Shown here one piece after another: positions 35,435 through 44,435 of a stretch of 64,000 bases of DNA. The position numbers were made by a program, and so were the translations under genes. Each line of letters begins with the position of its first letter. Position 1 is the stretch's first letter. The stretch comes from JADZEM01 sp046328125. GTDB lineage: Bacteria; Chloroflexota; UBA6077; JACCZL01. The notes beneath the pieces were generated by a model. That model saw only the letters and a list, made by a program, of their open reading frames with translations. It was not told the DNA's origin and did no database searches. The stretch is taken from contig JAXLXF010000019.1 of assembly GCA_046328125.1 (NCBI GenBank), forward strand, positions 1 through 64,000, written 5' to 3'.

Positions 35435-36292
35435 ATGCACACCTCGACACTCTCCCCACTTGCCGCTCGCCCAGAGCAGCATCTCGATCCCGAAACGCGC
35501 GAGTTCTACTGTCGCTCGCTGACCCGCCTCGGGGCGTCCGGGGTCCCGTTCCTCGTCGGCGGCGCGTACGCCTTCGAGCGGTACACCGGCATTGCCCGGC
35601 ACACCAAAGACCTGGACGTCTTCGTGCGCGAGGAGGATGTCCCACAGGCACTCGCCGCGCTGGCGTCCGACGGCTGCCAGGGTGAGATCACGTTCTCTCA
35701 CTGGCTCGCCAAGGCACGCTGCGGCGAGCACTACGTGGACGTCATCTACGGCTCCGGCAACGGCGTCGCCCCGGTGGACGACGACTGGTTCACTCACGCC
35801 GTGGACGAGACGGTGCTGGGCATTCCGCTCCAGATCGTGCCGGCCGAGGAGATGATCTGGCAGAAAGCCACGATCATGGAGCGCGAGCGGTTCGACGGCG
35901 CGGACGTCGCGCACATTCTGAGAGCCCGCGCCGAGCAACTGGACTGGTCGCGCCTGCTCGCTCGGTTCGGCGAGCACTGGCCGGTCCTACTCAGCCACCT
36001 GATCCTGTTCGGCTACATCTATCCCGAAGCACGCGCGAAGCTGCCGGCTGGCCTGGTGTGCAGCCTCCTGCGGCGCGCCGACCCGCACGCCCCGGTCACC
36101 CACGACCAGGATCACCGTGCGGACGCGCCGGTCTGTCATGGCCCGGTCCTCTCACGGACCCAGTACGTGGTGGACGTCGAGGAGTGGGGTTACCAGGACG
36201 CGCGGGTGCTGCCGCTCGGGCGGATGACGCCGGACGAAGCGGCCACCTTCACCGAGGCCGGCCTGGAGGAGGCACGCGCCACCCAGGCATGA
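35435..36292 (+). CDS. Nucleotidyltransferase-fold protein
   Basis: The 285-aa protein has the minimal NTase core 'VGGAYAFERYTGIARHTKDLDVFV': GG before a helix, then the D-x-D pair (D59, D61). A later 'YVDVIYGSG' could supply the third carboxylate. This matches the nucleotidyl-transferase (AbiEii/DUF6036-like) set. Residues 195-285 form an extra domain not recognised here. Some relatives are toxins that modify tRNA, but no antitoxin gene is adjacent. Confidence 0.75.
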   Translation: MHTSTLSPLAARPEQHLDPETREFYCRSLTRLGASGVPFLVGGAYAFERYTGIARHTKDLDVFVREEDVPQALAALASDGCQGEITFSHWLAKARCGEHYVDVIYGSGNGVAPVDDDWFTHAVDETVLGIPLQIVPAEEMIWQKATIMERERFDGADVAHILRARAEQLDWSRLLARFGEHWPVLLSHLILFGYIYPEARAKLPAGLVCSLLRRADPHAPVTHDQDHRADAPVCHGPVLSRTQYVVDVEEWGYQDARVLPLGRMTPDEAATFTEAGLEEARATQA

Positions 36293-36332
36293 TCCTGGGT
36301 ACGCACTCCAGGCACGGAAGGACACCCAGCCG

Positions 36333-36728
36333 ATGGTCTTGCCGCGCGCCCTGGCACGTTTCAATCGCGTGGTCACCAACCGCATCGGTCGGCTGGTGGC
36401 GCCTCAGGTCCGGAACGCCGGCATCCTCGTGCACCGGGGCCGGCGCTCCGGGCGCGAGTACCGGACCCCGCTCGCCGTGCTTCGTCGGCCCGGCGGCTAC
36501 GCCATCCCACTGACCTACGGCCCGGAGGCGGAGTGGGTCCAAAACGTGCTCCAGGCCGGCGGCGCCACGCTGGAGACGGGCGGGCAGCACGTGCAGGTCA
36601 CCAACCCGCGCGTCGTCCACGACCCGGCCCGGCGCATGGTGCCGCCGCTCGTCCGTGCCGTCCTGCGCTCGATCGGCGCGGACGCCTTCCTCCTCCTCGA
36701 CCTTCAGGCCAGTGGGGAGCCCTACTGA
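36333..36728 (+). CDS. Deazaflavin-dependent nitroreductase-like protein (DUF385/Ddn family)
   Basis: The 131-aa protein matches the Ddn/split-barrel pattern: 'ILVHRGRRSGREYRTPLAVLRR' (glycine/arginine loop that contacts cofactor), 'YAIPLTYGPEAEWVQNVLQAGG' and 'VVHDPARRMVPP'. Family members use F420 to reduce quinones or nitro compounds. F420 genes are not in the window, so the cofactor is inferred from family only. Confidence 0.85.
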   Translation: MVLPRALARFNRVVTNRIGRLVAPQVRNAGILVHRGRRSGREYRTPLAVLRRPGGYAIPLTYGPEAEWVQNVLQAGGATLETGGQHVQVTNPRVVHDPARRMVPPLVRAVLRSIGADAFLLLDLQASGEPY

Positions 36729-36799
36729 CGAGAACCCCTCTGTCATCCCGAGTGACCTCGCTCGGGACGGGGTGGCCTATCGGCCAGAGTCGCAGAAGG

Positions 36800-37528
36800 T
36801 TACGAGCAGTTCTCCGGGTTGTCCACCGAGCACGCCGCGCCCTCGCTCGGGGCGCCGACGCCGATCAGCTGGGGCTTCTTCGCCTCCTCTTCCAGCGCCA
36901 CGACCCGCTCGATGACGTTCGCCAGCACGTCGGCCGGCTGCGCCCCTGAGACACCGTACTTCTCGGCCAGCAAGAAGAACGGCACGCCGTCGATCCCAAG
37001 CGACCGCCCGACGTTCAGCTCTTCCTCGACTTCGGCCACGGCCTCCTCGGACTCCAGGAAGCGGCGCACGTCGTCGGCGTCCAGGCCGACGCTCGCCGCG
37101 ACCTCGACCAGCGTCGCAAGATCGCCCACGTCTCGGCCGTCCGTGAAGTACGCCTGGAACAGCGCATCCACCATCTCGATCTGGCGATCCTTCTGCGAGG
37201 CCAGCCACACCAGGCGGTGCGCGTTCAGTGTGTTCGGCGCGCGCTCGATCTTCTCGAAGTTCAGCTCGATGCCCAGTTCGCGGCCCGTCTCCCTGAGGCG
37301 GTCATCCATCCCGGAGGCGCGCTCGGCGCTCCCGAACTTGACCCGCCGGTACTCGGTGCGGTCCATCCCTTCGGCAGGGATCCACGGGTTGAGCTGGTAC
37401 GGCTTCCAGGTCACGCGGATCTCGTGCTTGCCGTCCAGCAGATCGACGGCCTGGGCCAGCCGGCGGCGCCCGACGAAGCACCAGGGGCAGACCACATCCG
37501 AGTAGACCTCGACGTCGACAACCGCCAC
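36800..37528 (-). CDS. DsbA family oxidoreductase (FrnE-like)
   Basis: The 242-aa thioredoxin-fold protein has its redox pair as CPWC (C14, C17) directly after the first strand, and the DSBA helical insert ('APNTLNAHRLVWLASQK', 'FLESEEAVAEVEEEL', then 'GIDGVPFFLLAEKYGVSGAQP' with the cis-Pro). The start is set at GTG 37528 because GGGGAGG lies 6 bases upstream; an ATG 15 bases upstream is less likely. There is no signal peptide, so it is cytoplasmic, as in the FrnE group linked to oxidative stress. A C-terminal Cys pair (CSVDNPENC) is an extra feature. Confidence 0.9.
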   Translation of the reverse strand: MAVVDVEVYSDVVCPWCFVGRRRLAQAVDLLDGKHEIRVTWKPYQLNPWIPAEGMDRTEYRRVKFGSAERASGMDDRLRETGRELGIELNFEKIERAPNTLNAHRLVWLASQKDRQIEMVDALFQAYFTDGRDVGDLATLVEVAASVGLDADDVRRFLESEEAVAEVEEELNVGRSLGIDGVPFFLLAEKYGVSGAQPADVLANVIERVVALEEEAKKPQLIGVGAPSEGAACSVDNPENCS

Positions 37529-37737
37529 GATTGACCTCCCCATGTGCGCCGGCGACCGTCCTGATGCCACGCTCAGGCAACGCCGTCGTTCCTGGATTGT
37601 AGGACGGTCCGTGCTCCCGCCGCCCGGACACTGCCAGACGTACGGGCTGGGAGGTCGCTCACGCCCCGAGCTTCAGGCCAACCGGAGCACGCTCACGCGG
37701 CAGGCATCCTCAGGCCACGGGCCACAGGCCGCCAGGA

Positions 37738-38112
37738 TCAGGCAAAGGCCGCGCCCACGATTGCCAGCAAGTCATCCAGGTCGAACGGCTTCGCGAGACA
37801 GCCATCCGCGCCAAGCCGAGCCGCTTCCCGCTCCAGGCCAGTCGAGCCGCTGACCGCCACCAGTTGCGCGGACGCATTCGGCAGCGCCCGGTACGCCGTC
37901 ACCAGCTCGTCAGGGCCGCTGCCCGGCAAGGACAGGTCGAACAGAATGAGCGCCGCTGGCCGGTCCGTCAGCAGACGAAGCGCGTCGTCCACGTTGCCGG
38001 TCGTGACGACCGCGTACCCTTCGTCTGTCAGCGTCAACTCGATGAGCTCGCAGATGCCCGGGTCGTCGTCGACGACCAGGACGTACGGTGCCGTATCTGG
38101 CAGGAGAGACAT
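37738..38112 (-). CDS. Single-domain response regulator
   Basis: The 124-aa receiver has the acidic cluster VVDDDP, phosphoacceptor D59 in 'LILFDLSLPG', the Ser of AVSGS and the Lys of CLAKPFD. There is no output domain, so it acts by protein contact, as CheY or Spo0F do. The ATG at 38112 has GAGGG 8 bases upstream; another ATG two codons earlier is too close. No kinase is adjacent; the nearest is the hybrid kinase at 29.7-34.1 kb. Confidence 0.88.
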   Translation of the reverse strand: MSLLPDTAPYVLVVDDDPGICELIELTLTDEGYAVVTTGNVDDALRLLTDRPAALILFDLSLPGSGPDELVTAYRALPNASAQLVAVSGSTGLEREAARLGADGCLAKPFDLDDLLAIVGAAFA

Positions 38113-38348
38113 CAGCATGACCCTCGTGGCGCACCACCGGTGCGTCAGACTCCCACACACTCTACGGTCGAGACCGTCGGCGGACCGTAAGAGCGATGTC
38201 GGCAATCGGTTAAATTCACGTCAAAAGAGCGTTAGCGCCAGCGACGGACCGAGCCCATCCGAGTGCCAATCGGCTCAGGATCTGGAGCGCCCTCGATCCC
38301 ATCCTGTCCGGCCTCAGACGCCGGGCACATCGTAGCAGGAGACACTCG

Positions 38349-38831
38349 ATGCCAGACCTGGCCGAGCGGATCGCCGAGCGACTGGCGACACACGGCGTGC
38401 CGTTCACCATCCACGAGCACGTCGAGGCGAGAACCGTCGCCGATGCGCTGGAGCGGCTGCCGTTCTCACCGGACGCCTACCTCAAGACGGTTGCGTTCCG
38501 TCTGAAGGCGGGCGGCTGGGTGCTGGCCGCCCTGCGAGGCGCCGATCGCGTGGACTACCGCGCGTTGGCGACGGCGCTTGGAGTCAGCCGGCGCGACCTG
38601 CACCAGATGACGCCGGACGAGGTCGCCACTGACCTGGGATACCCGGTCGGCGGCGTCGGCCCGGTCCCGACGAACGACCAGACCCGTACGCTCTTCGACG
38701 CGCAGGCCGCCGAGCAGCTGGACACGGTCTACTGCGGGGCCGGCCGCCCCGACCGCACGCTCGAAGCGCACCTGACAGACCTTGTCGCCGCCTGCGATGG
38801 GCTGGTCGCCCCTATCGCGCAGCGCGAGTAG
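38349..38831 (+). CDS. ybaK: YbaK/EbsC-type aminoacyl-tRNA deacylase
   Basis: The 160-aa protein shows the YbaK fold with the key Lys at K46 in 'YLKTVAFRL' and the glycine loop 'GYPVGGVGPVP'. Family members hydrolyse mischarged tRNAs such as Cys-tRNA(Pro). AGGAGAC lies shortly before the ATG. The stop codon lies inside a short tandem repeat (38825-38874), so the last residue or two may have been changed by repeat insertion. Confidence 0.87.
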   Translation: MPDLAERIAERLATHGVPFTIHEHVEARTVADALERLPFSPDAYLKTVAFRLKAGGWVLAALRGADRVDYRALATALGVSRRDLHQMTPDEVATDLGYPVGGVGPVPTNDQTRTLFDAQAAEQLDTVYCGAGRPDRTLEAHLTDLVAACDGLVAPIAQRE

Positions 38832-38874
38832 CGAGGGACGAGGGACGAGGGGCGAGGGGCGAGGGGCGAGGGGC
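38825..38874. repeat. CGAGTAGCGAG(GGGCGAG)n repeat
   Basis: The sequence begins CGAGTAGCGAGGG and continues with about five GAGGGGC/GAGGGAC units. It starts inside the last codons of the deacylase gene. The same opening and units form the left arm of the element inside the LuxR gene at 56452-56620. Confidence 0.65.
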
Positions 38875-38945
38875 TTGTGGAGCACAGCTCGCCGTTTGGG
38901 GGCGGTATCATGTGCTGAGCGCGAGCTCGACGGCGAGGTGCAGGG

Positions 38946-39629
38946 GTGGACACGAAACTCTCGGACCAGCAGACGGCAGCGGGCGACGAGCGCGCGGCTT
39001 CCGCGACCGCGACGGTCGATCCGGCGCCCATCTTCTATACGCCGGAGGAGTATCTGGCGCGGGAGCGGCTAGCCGAACGGAAGAGCGAGTACCGAGCAGG
39101 CCGGATCGTGGCGATGACTGGGGCGAGCCGCGCCCACAATCGCATCACGGTCAACCTTGGCGGCGAATTGCATCAACAGCTCCGTCGCGGACCCTGCGAA
39201 GTCTACATCGCCGACATGCGGGTACGGGTGAGACGGTCCGGACTGTACACCTATCCGGATGTCGTCGTGGCGTGTGGGGACATCCAGTTCGAGGACGACC
39301 AGTTGGATACGTTGCTCAACCCGGTTGTCGTGATCGAAGTTCTCTCACCCTCGACAGAGTCGTACGACCGCAACGAGAAGTTCTCGCACTATCGCCGCCT
39401 CGACTCACTCCAGGAGTACGTCCTGGTGGCCCAGGACGGCGTCCGCGTCCAGCGGTACGCACGCCAGGGCGACCAGTGGGTCATCGCCGAGTACACCTCG
39501 CTCGACGACGAGCTGCCGCTCGACGCGATCGGCTGCCGGGTCAGGCTCCGCGACGTGTACGAGCGGGTGAGGCTGCCCGGCGAGCCTGCGGAGCCGGCGC
39601 CAGGGGGCGCGCTCAACTCGCCAGGCTAA
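38946..39629 (+). CDS. Uma2 family (DUF820) putative nuclease
   Basis: The 227-aa protein has the PD-(D/E)XK pattern of Uma2: 'YPDVVVACG' (Asp), 'VVVIEVLSPSTE' (E-x-L) and a downstream Lys in 'YDRNEKFSHYRR', plus 'EEYLARERLAERKSEYRAG' at the start. It begins with GTG. Uma2 proteins are abundant in Cyanobacteria and Chloroflexota; their physiological role is unsettled. A second, diverged copy lies 400 bases away on the other strand. Confidence 0.87.
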   Translation: MDTKLSDQQTAAGDERAASATATVDPAPIFYTPEEYLARERLAERKSEYRAGRIVAMTGASRAHNRITVNLGGELHQQLRRGPCEVYIADMRVRVRRSGLYTYPDVVVACGDIQFEDDQLDTLLNPVVVIEVLSPSTESYDRNEKFSHYRRLDSLQEYVLVAQDGVRVQRYARQGDQWVIAEYTSLDDELPLDAIGCRVRLRDVYERVRLPGEPAEPAPGGALNSPG

Positions 39630-39706
39630 CGGTCGGCCACACCCGCCTCGCGGCTGGCACGCCCTGTGCGGCGCATCTGGCATTCCGCTGGCGAGAGGAC
39701 ACCGCC

Positions 39707-39979
39707 ATGCCACACACCACCTGCGCCCATTGCAACGTGACCATCGCCGACCATGACACGATGGTCGAGCAGGATGGCAAGACCTTCTGCTGTAACAACT
39801 GCGCCGCCACCACGACGGCCGGCGCGATGAATCAGCACCATCAAGCAGCGTTGGGAGCGTGCGCCCACTGCCACGTGCCGATCGTGGATCCTTCCACGCG
39901 GGTCGAGCGCAACGGCGACACGTTCTGCTGCGGCAACTGTGCCGCCGCGATGCCGGCCGGCGCCGGTCACCAGCACTGA
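39707..39979 (+). CDS. Two-repeat metallothionein/TRASH-like Cys-rich protein
   Basis: The 90-aa protein consists of two near-identical halves, each CAHC-x(18)-FCC-x-NC: C6, C9, C28, C29, C32 and C52, C55, C74, C75, C78. The pattern 'V..DG..FCC.NCA' resembles bacterial metallothioneins (SmtA/BmtA) and TRASH-type metal chaperones. GAGAGGAC precedes the ATG. Heavy-metal (Zn, Cd or Cu) binding is expected. The internal duplication is seen directly; which metal it binds is unknown. Confidence 0.8.
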   Translation: MPHTTCAHCNVTIADHDTMVEQDGKTFCCNNCAATTTAGAMNQHHQAALGACAHCHVPIVDPSTRVERNGDTFCCGNCAAAMPAGAGHQH

Positions 39980-40043
39980 CATCGGCCCCAGGCACCATCT
40001 CCCGGCGCAAGCATCCGGAGCGAGACGATGGGACCGTCAGGCG

Positions 40044-40613
40044 TTACGAGGCTGACGGTCTGAACAGATCCCCGAGGCGGCAGGCGAAGCCAGGCAGGAC
40101 CGGCTCGCCGGTCAAGATGTCCTCGGCGTGGAGCAGCTGCGCCGCGCCGCCCGCCCGGTACACCATCGCCGACTGCGTTGTTGGGTAGAGCACCCAAACC
40201 AGCAGAGCCCCGGCCCGGAGCCACTCGTCGGCCTTCGCCTGAACTTCGCTCGCCCGATCGCCCGGCGACACGACCTCGACGACGAGGTCCGGTGCCATCT
40301 CCGGGTACCCGTCAACCTCCGCGGCGAGAGACAACCGCTCCTCAGCTACGTATGCAAGATCTGGCATCCGGACCACGTCCGGATCCCGTGCCAATCGGAA
40401 GCCAATGTCGGCCACGCAGATCTCGCCGCCGAGATCAGGATGCTGATCGAGGAAGGCACCCAGGCGACGCGCTACCCTTCCTCCAATAAACCCGTGCCGG
40501 CCCCCAGCAGGCGACATTTCGTGCAATTCTCCAGCAATGAGCTCGTAGCGCTTGCCGTCGTCTGGCAAACGGAGGAGCTCGTCGGCGGTCATTCGCAGCC
40601 CAGTCTCGGTCAT
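40044..40613 (-). CDS. Uma2 family (DUF820) putative nuclease
   Basis: The 189-aa protein carries 'GKRYELIAGELHEMSPAGG', 'PDLAYVAEERL', 'PDLVVEVVSPGDRASEVQAKADEWLRAG' and 'LVWVLYPTTQS', the Uma2 core with D, E-x-V and K in place. The ATG at 40613 (GAGG upstream) gives standard length; the frame remains open upstream without a ribosome-binding site. It belongs to a different subgroup from the copy at 38946. Confidence 0.88.
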   Translation of the reverse strand: MTETGLRMTADELLRLPDDGKRYELIAGELHEMSPAGGRHGFIGGRVARRLGAFLDQHPDLGGEICVADIGFRLARDPDVVRMPDLAYVAEERLSLAAEVDGYPEMAPDLVVEVVSPGDRASEVQAKADEWLRAGALLVWVLYPTTQSAMVYRAGGAAQLLHAEDILTGEPVLPGFACRLGDLFRPSAS

Positions 40614-40822
40614 GATCCTCAGTCTAGCAGGCAGCGCGATCCGATGGGGCCGTCGGGCCACCTGTCGCTTGACGCGCGTCGGAGTCACGTCTAGAATCGG
40701 GCGCTGGCCTGACCGGCCTGAGGTCTCGCGCCACAGCCTCGTGCGCGGCGCTCGTCGTCGCGACGCATGACGCATCATGCTCCTGCTGCTGGGCGTGATG
40801 ACTGGCCAATACGGAGGCTGTG

Positions 40823-41842
40823 ATGCGTGCGCTGCGATTGGTCGCCTTCGCTCCGCTGGCCATGGAGCTCGAGAGCTGCGAGCTGCCGGACGTCCCGCCG
40901 CCGGGCATGCTGCTGGTCGAGGCACGCACCTCGGCGGTCTCGGCCGGCACCGAGATCGCGAACTTCCGAGGCGCCACCACGTACCACTCGGCCGAGAACC
41001 CGGACTGGCGTGATCGTCCGTACTATCCTGGCTATTCGCTGACCGGCGTGGTCCGCGCGGTCGGCGAGGGCGTGACCGGCTTCGCGCCGGGCGACCGCGT
41101 TGCCGGCTGGGGGCCGCACGCCTCGGCGGCCGTCGTGGACGCGGCCCGCTTCGCCCGCATCCCGGACGGCGTCTCATTCGACCATGCCTCGCTCACCACC
41201 CTGACCATCATCGTGATGAACGCCGTCCGACTGGCCCGGATTGAGCTTGGCGACCGGGTCGGCGTGGTCGGGGCCGGCCTGATTGGGCAGTTGGCCCTCC
41301 AGCTGAGCCGCATCAGCGGCGCCCGGCCGACCGTCGCCATCGATCCGATAGCAGCCCGACGCGAGCTGGCCCGTGCCTGCGGCGCCACCGCCGACCTCGA
41401 CCCGTCCGCGGCCGACGCCGACGACCGATTGGAGCGCGCCATTGGCAGCCGTGAGCTCGACGTCGTCTTCGAGGCGACTGGCTCGCCGGCCGCCTTCAAC
41501 CCGGCCTTGCGGCGCGTCACCTTCGGCGGGCGGCTGATCCTGCTCGGCTCGACGCGTGGCCTGGTGGACGGCTTCGACCCATACGCGGACGTCCACCGAC
41601 GCGGCATCACCATCGTCGGCGCCCACATCGAAAGCCACCCGGAAGCGCCGACGCACTTCAATCGCTGGACGCGCGCGAACAACCAGCGTCTGGCCCTCGA
41701 CCTGATCGCGGACGGCTCACTGCGGATCGAGCCGCTGATCGGCCACCGCGTGCCCGGCGATGAGGGCGCCGCCGTGTTCGAGCGCCTGGCCACGTCACGT
41801 GAGAGCTTTTCCGGCGTCCTGCTCCAGTGGTCCGCGGACTGA
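40823..41842 (+). CDS. MDR-family (alcohol dehydrogenase-like) oxidoreductase
   Basis: The 339-aa protein has the GroES-like N-domain ('SAGTEIANFRG', 'GYSLTGVVRAVGEGVTGFAPGDRVAGWGPHA') and a Rossmann domain with GAGLIGQLALQL. The catalytic Cys and the GHE motif of zinc alcohol dehydrogenases are absent, as in a non-zinc group of MDR enzymes often found in sugar or bacteriochlorophyll clusters. Start: ATG 40823, with GGAGG 5 bases before; a GTG immediately upstream is also possible. The substrate is unknown. Confidence 0.85.
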   Translation: MRALRLVAFAPLAMELESCELPDVPPPGMLLVEARTSAVSAGTEIANFRGATTYHSAENPDWRDRPYYPGYSLTGVVRAVGEGVTGFAPGDRVAGWGPHASAAVVDAARFARIPDGVSFDHASLTTLTIIVMNAVRLARIELGDRVGVVGAGLIGQLALQLSRISGARPTVAIDPIAARRELARACGATADLDPSAADADDRLERAIGSRELDVVFEATGSPAAFNPALRRVTFGGRLILLGSTRGLVDGFDPYADVHRRGITIVGAHIESHPEAPTHFNRWTRANNQRLALDLIADGSLRIEPLIGHRVPGDEGAAVFERLATSRESFSGVLLQWSAD

Positions 41843-41868
41843 CCGCCCACCTCCCGGCCCGGGTGCTG

Positions 41869-42588
41869 TTACACGTCCGCCAGGCGGTAGCCGACCCCGG
41901 GCCGCGTCACGATGTAGCGCGGATGGTGCGGGTCCGGCTCGATCTTCTGGCGCAGTTGCCGCACGAAGACGTGCAGGTACGGGCTGGCGTCGGCGTACTC
42001 CGGCCCCCAGACTTCGCGGAGCAGCGCGCCGTGCGTCACCAGCTTGCCGGCGTTGACCAGCAGGTAGTGGAGCATCTGGTACTCCTTCGGCGTCAGGTGG
42101 ACGGGCCGCCCCTCCACCGTCACCTCGCGCCGCTCCAGCTCCATCCGGATCGCGCCGTGCTCCAGCACCGACTGCCCGGCCGTCGGCCTGCCGCTCGCCC
42201 GCCGCAGCGCCGCCCGCATCCGCGCCAGCAGCTCCTTCGCCCCGAACGGCTTGGTCAGGTAGTCGTCCGCTCCCAGGTCGAGCGCCTCTACCTTCGCATC
42301 CTCGTCACCCTGTGCCGACAGGATGATGACCGGGACGTCCAGTTGCCGGTCCTGGCGAATCGCCCGACAGACCGCCAGTCCGTCCATGCCGGGCAGGAAC
42401 AGGTCGAGCAGCACGAGGTCCGGCGGCCTGAGATCGAGCAGCGCGAGCGCCTCCTCGCCGGTTTCGGCCACCAGCGCCTCGAACCCATTGCCAGCCAGGA
42501 TCGTCTTGAGCGCCTGGGCCAGCTTCGGCTCGTCGTCCACCACCAGGACGCGTGGAGTGTGCCCCATGCTCGGAGTGTAGCCGGTCAT
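41869..42588 (-). CDS. OmpR-family response regulator
   Basis: The 239-aa protein has a receiver (phosphoacceptor D62 in 'LVLLDLFLPGMDG', Lys in YLTKPFG) and a winged-helix DNA-binding domain ('VHLTPKEYQMLHYLL' ... 'VTRPGVGYRLADV'). Its ATG overlaps the stop of the KdpE-like gene (ATGA), which fixes the start and shows translational coupling. It is the third gene of the kinase-regulator-regulator operon. The two regulators are paralogs at clear distance, so they may bind different sites. Confidence 0.9.
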   Translation of the reverse strand: MTGYTPSMGHTPRVLVVDDEPKLAQALKTILAGNGFEALVAETGEEALALLDLRPPDLVLLDLFLPGMDGLAVCRAIRQDRQLDVPVIILSAQGDEDAKVEALDLGADDYLTKPFGAKELLARMRAALRRASGRPTAGQSVLEHGAIRMELERREVTVEGRPVHLTPKEYQMLHYLLVNAGKLVTHGALLREVWGPEYADASPYLHVFVRQLRQKIEPDPHHPRYIVTRPGVGYRLADV

Positions 42589-43283
42589 TCCGCGCGCAGC
42601 CGGTAACCCACGCCCGGCTCGGTCACCAGCAGCTTCGGCTGCGACGGATCGACCTCCAGCTTCTTGCGCAGCCCCACGATGTACACCCGCAAGTTGCCCG
42701 TCGCATCCTCGTAGCCGGGACCCATCACCGCCCGCAGCAGCTGCCCGCGCGTGATGACCCGCCCCGGGTGCTGGGCCAGATACCGCAGCAGCCCGTACTC
42801 GGTGGGCGTCAGGTGAACCTCGGCGCCGGCTCGCGTCACCACCCGACGCGCCAGGTCGATCTCGACGTCGCCGGCCCGGACCACCTGCTCGCCGTTCGGG
42901 GTCAACCGGCTGGCGTGGCGGCTCGCGACCCGCATCCGCGCCAGCAGCTCCGGCACGCTGAACGGCTTGGTCACGAAATCGTCGGCGCCCTCGTCCAGCG
43001 CCCGCACCTTCGCCTGGTCGTCGCCGTGCGCCGAGAGGATGATGATCGGCAGCTGCGTCCATTCCCGCAGGCGACGGCAGACCTCCACACCGTCCAGGTC
43101 CGGCAGCGCCAGATCCAGGATCACCAGATCCGGACGCTCCAGGGCGACCATCTCGATCGCCTCCTGGCCGCGCTCGGTCTCCAGGACGTCGTACCCGTTG
43201 GCCCGCAGCGCAACCCGCAATGCCCGCCGGATCTGCGGCTCGTCGTCCACGACCAGGACGCGCGGCCTCGTGGTCTTTGTCAC
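42585..43283 (-). CDS. kdpE: KdpE-like response regulator
   Basis: The 232-aa OmpR-type regulator has phosphoacceptor D57 in 'LVILDLALPDLDG', the Lys in FVTKPFS and a C-terminal winged helix ('VHLTPTEYGLLRYLA', 'LLVTEPGVGYRL'). The DNA-binding half reads like KdpE ('VITRGQLLRAVMGPGYED' then 'NLRVYIVGLRKKLE'). It overlaps both neighbours by 4 bases. KdpE controls K+ uptake in other bacteria; here the divergent target is a KimA-like importer instead of kdpFABC. Confidence 0.88.
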   Translation of the reverse strand: MTKTTRPRVLVVDDEPQIRRALRVALRANGYDVLETERGQEAIEMVALERPDLVILDLALPDLDGVEVCRRLREWTQLPIIILSAHGDDQAKVRALDEGADDFVTKPFSVPELLARMRVASRHASRLTPNGEQVVRAGDVEIDLARRVVTRAGAEVHLTPTEYGLLRYLAQHPGRVITRGQLLRAVMGPGYEDATGNLRVYIVGLRKKLEVDPSQPKLLVTEPGVGYRLRAE

Positions 43284-44392
43284 CGGGCGGCCCGTGCGCC
43301 ACGGCCCGAGACGGCAGACAACACGGGCAGCGTGAAGACCGCCCGCGCGCCGCCCCCCTGGACGCCCTCGATCCAGAGTCGGCCGCCGTGGGCCTCCGCG
43401 AAACCTCTCGCAATCGCCAGCCCCAGCCCGGTCCCACGCGCCCCGGTCTGGCCCCGCTCGAACGGCCGGAGCAGGCGCTCGCGGTCCGCCACCGGGATGC
43501 CGGGACCGTGGTCGGTCACCTCGATCCGGATCTCGTCTCCCGCTGGCCGGACGCCGATCGCCAGCGGGCTGCCGGCCGGCGTGTGCACGATGGCGTTCTC
43601 CAGCAGGTTGGTGATGATCCGGTCGACCTGGCCGTAGTCGTAGGTCACCGCTGGCAGCGTGTCCGGGATCTCGACGTCGAGGTGGCGACCCTTCAGGCGG
43701 GGCGCCAGCCGCCCCACCACCGTGTCGATCAGCTCGGCGAGGTCGTGCGGGCGACGGTCCGGGGACATCGCGCCGGCCTCCAGCCGCGAGGCGTCCAGCA
43801 AGTCGGCCACCAGACCGGTCAGACGGTCCGCCTCCTCCTCGATGGCTGCCAGCAGCTCCGCGCGGTCCTCATCCGTGTACGCCGCGCCCGGTTGACGCAG
43901 ACCGGAGACGCTCGCCTTGATCGAGGACAGCGGGGTGCGGAGATCGTGCGAGACCGTCCGCAGCAGGGCCGTCTTCAGCGCATCCGAGCGCTGCACCACT
44001 TCAACCTGCCGCACGCGCTCCGCCCCACGCCGCGCCATCTCCGCTAGCTGCGACACGATCAGCGCGGTCACCACCAGCAGCACCAGCCCCAACGCCTCGT
44101 CCGCCCGGGCGATGTCCAGGCTGCCGACCGGCTCCACGAACAGCAGATCGTGGCCCAATGCTGAGGCCAGCGCCGCCGTGATCGCCGAGGCCGAGCCCCA
44201 GCGCGTCGCCGCGACGGTGATCGGCACGACGTAGAGCAGCACGACCGTCTGCAGCCCTGGCACCAGGACGTGCAGCCCGCCCACCACGACCAGCGTCAGC
44301 GCCACCGCCACCAGCGCCATCACATGCTCGGCCGGCCGGCCAATGCGAGGCGGCGTCTCGGACGGGGGAGAGCTAGGGCTGAAGCGGCTCAC
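43280..44392 (-). CDS. KdpD C-terminal-like sensor histidine kinase
   Basis: The 370-aa protein starts with a four-helix DUF4118 membrane unit (about residues 23-118) as in KdpD, then HisKA with H149 in 'TVSHDLRTPLSSIKASV' and a HATPase domain ('NLLENAIVHTPAG', 'DHGPGIP', 'GTGLGLAIARGFAEAHGG'). The N-terminal KdpD and USP domains, about 400 residues, are absent. It corresponds to the kinase half only. It heads the operon, and its start lies 115 bases from the divergent importer gene. It probably senses K+ or turgor. Confidence 0.88.
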   Translation of the reverse strand: MSRFSPSSPPSETPPRIGRPAEHVMALVAVALTLVVVGGLHVLVPGLQTVVLLYVVPITVAATRWGSASAITAALASALGHDLLFVEPVGSLDIARADEALGLVLLVVTALIVSQLAEMARRGAERVRQVEVVQRSDALKTALLRTVSHDLRTPLSSIKASVSGLRQPGAAYTDEDRAELLAAIEEEADRLTGLVADLLDASRLEAGAMSPDRRPHDLAELIDTVVGRLAPRLKGRHLDVEIPDTLPAVTYDYGQVDRIITNLLENAIVHTPAGSPLAIGVRPAGDEIRIEVTDHGPGIPVADRERLLRPFERGQTGARGTGLGLAIARGFAEAHGGRLWIEGVQGGGARAVFTLPVLSAVSGRGARAAR

Positions 44393-44435
44393 GGCACAGC
44401 CTCAATCTGGTCAGACCTGACAGGCACGTCCGGCT

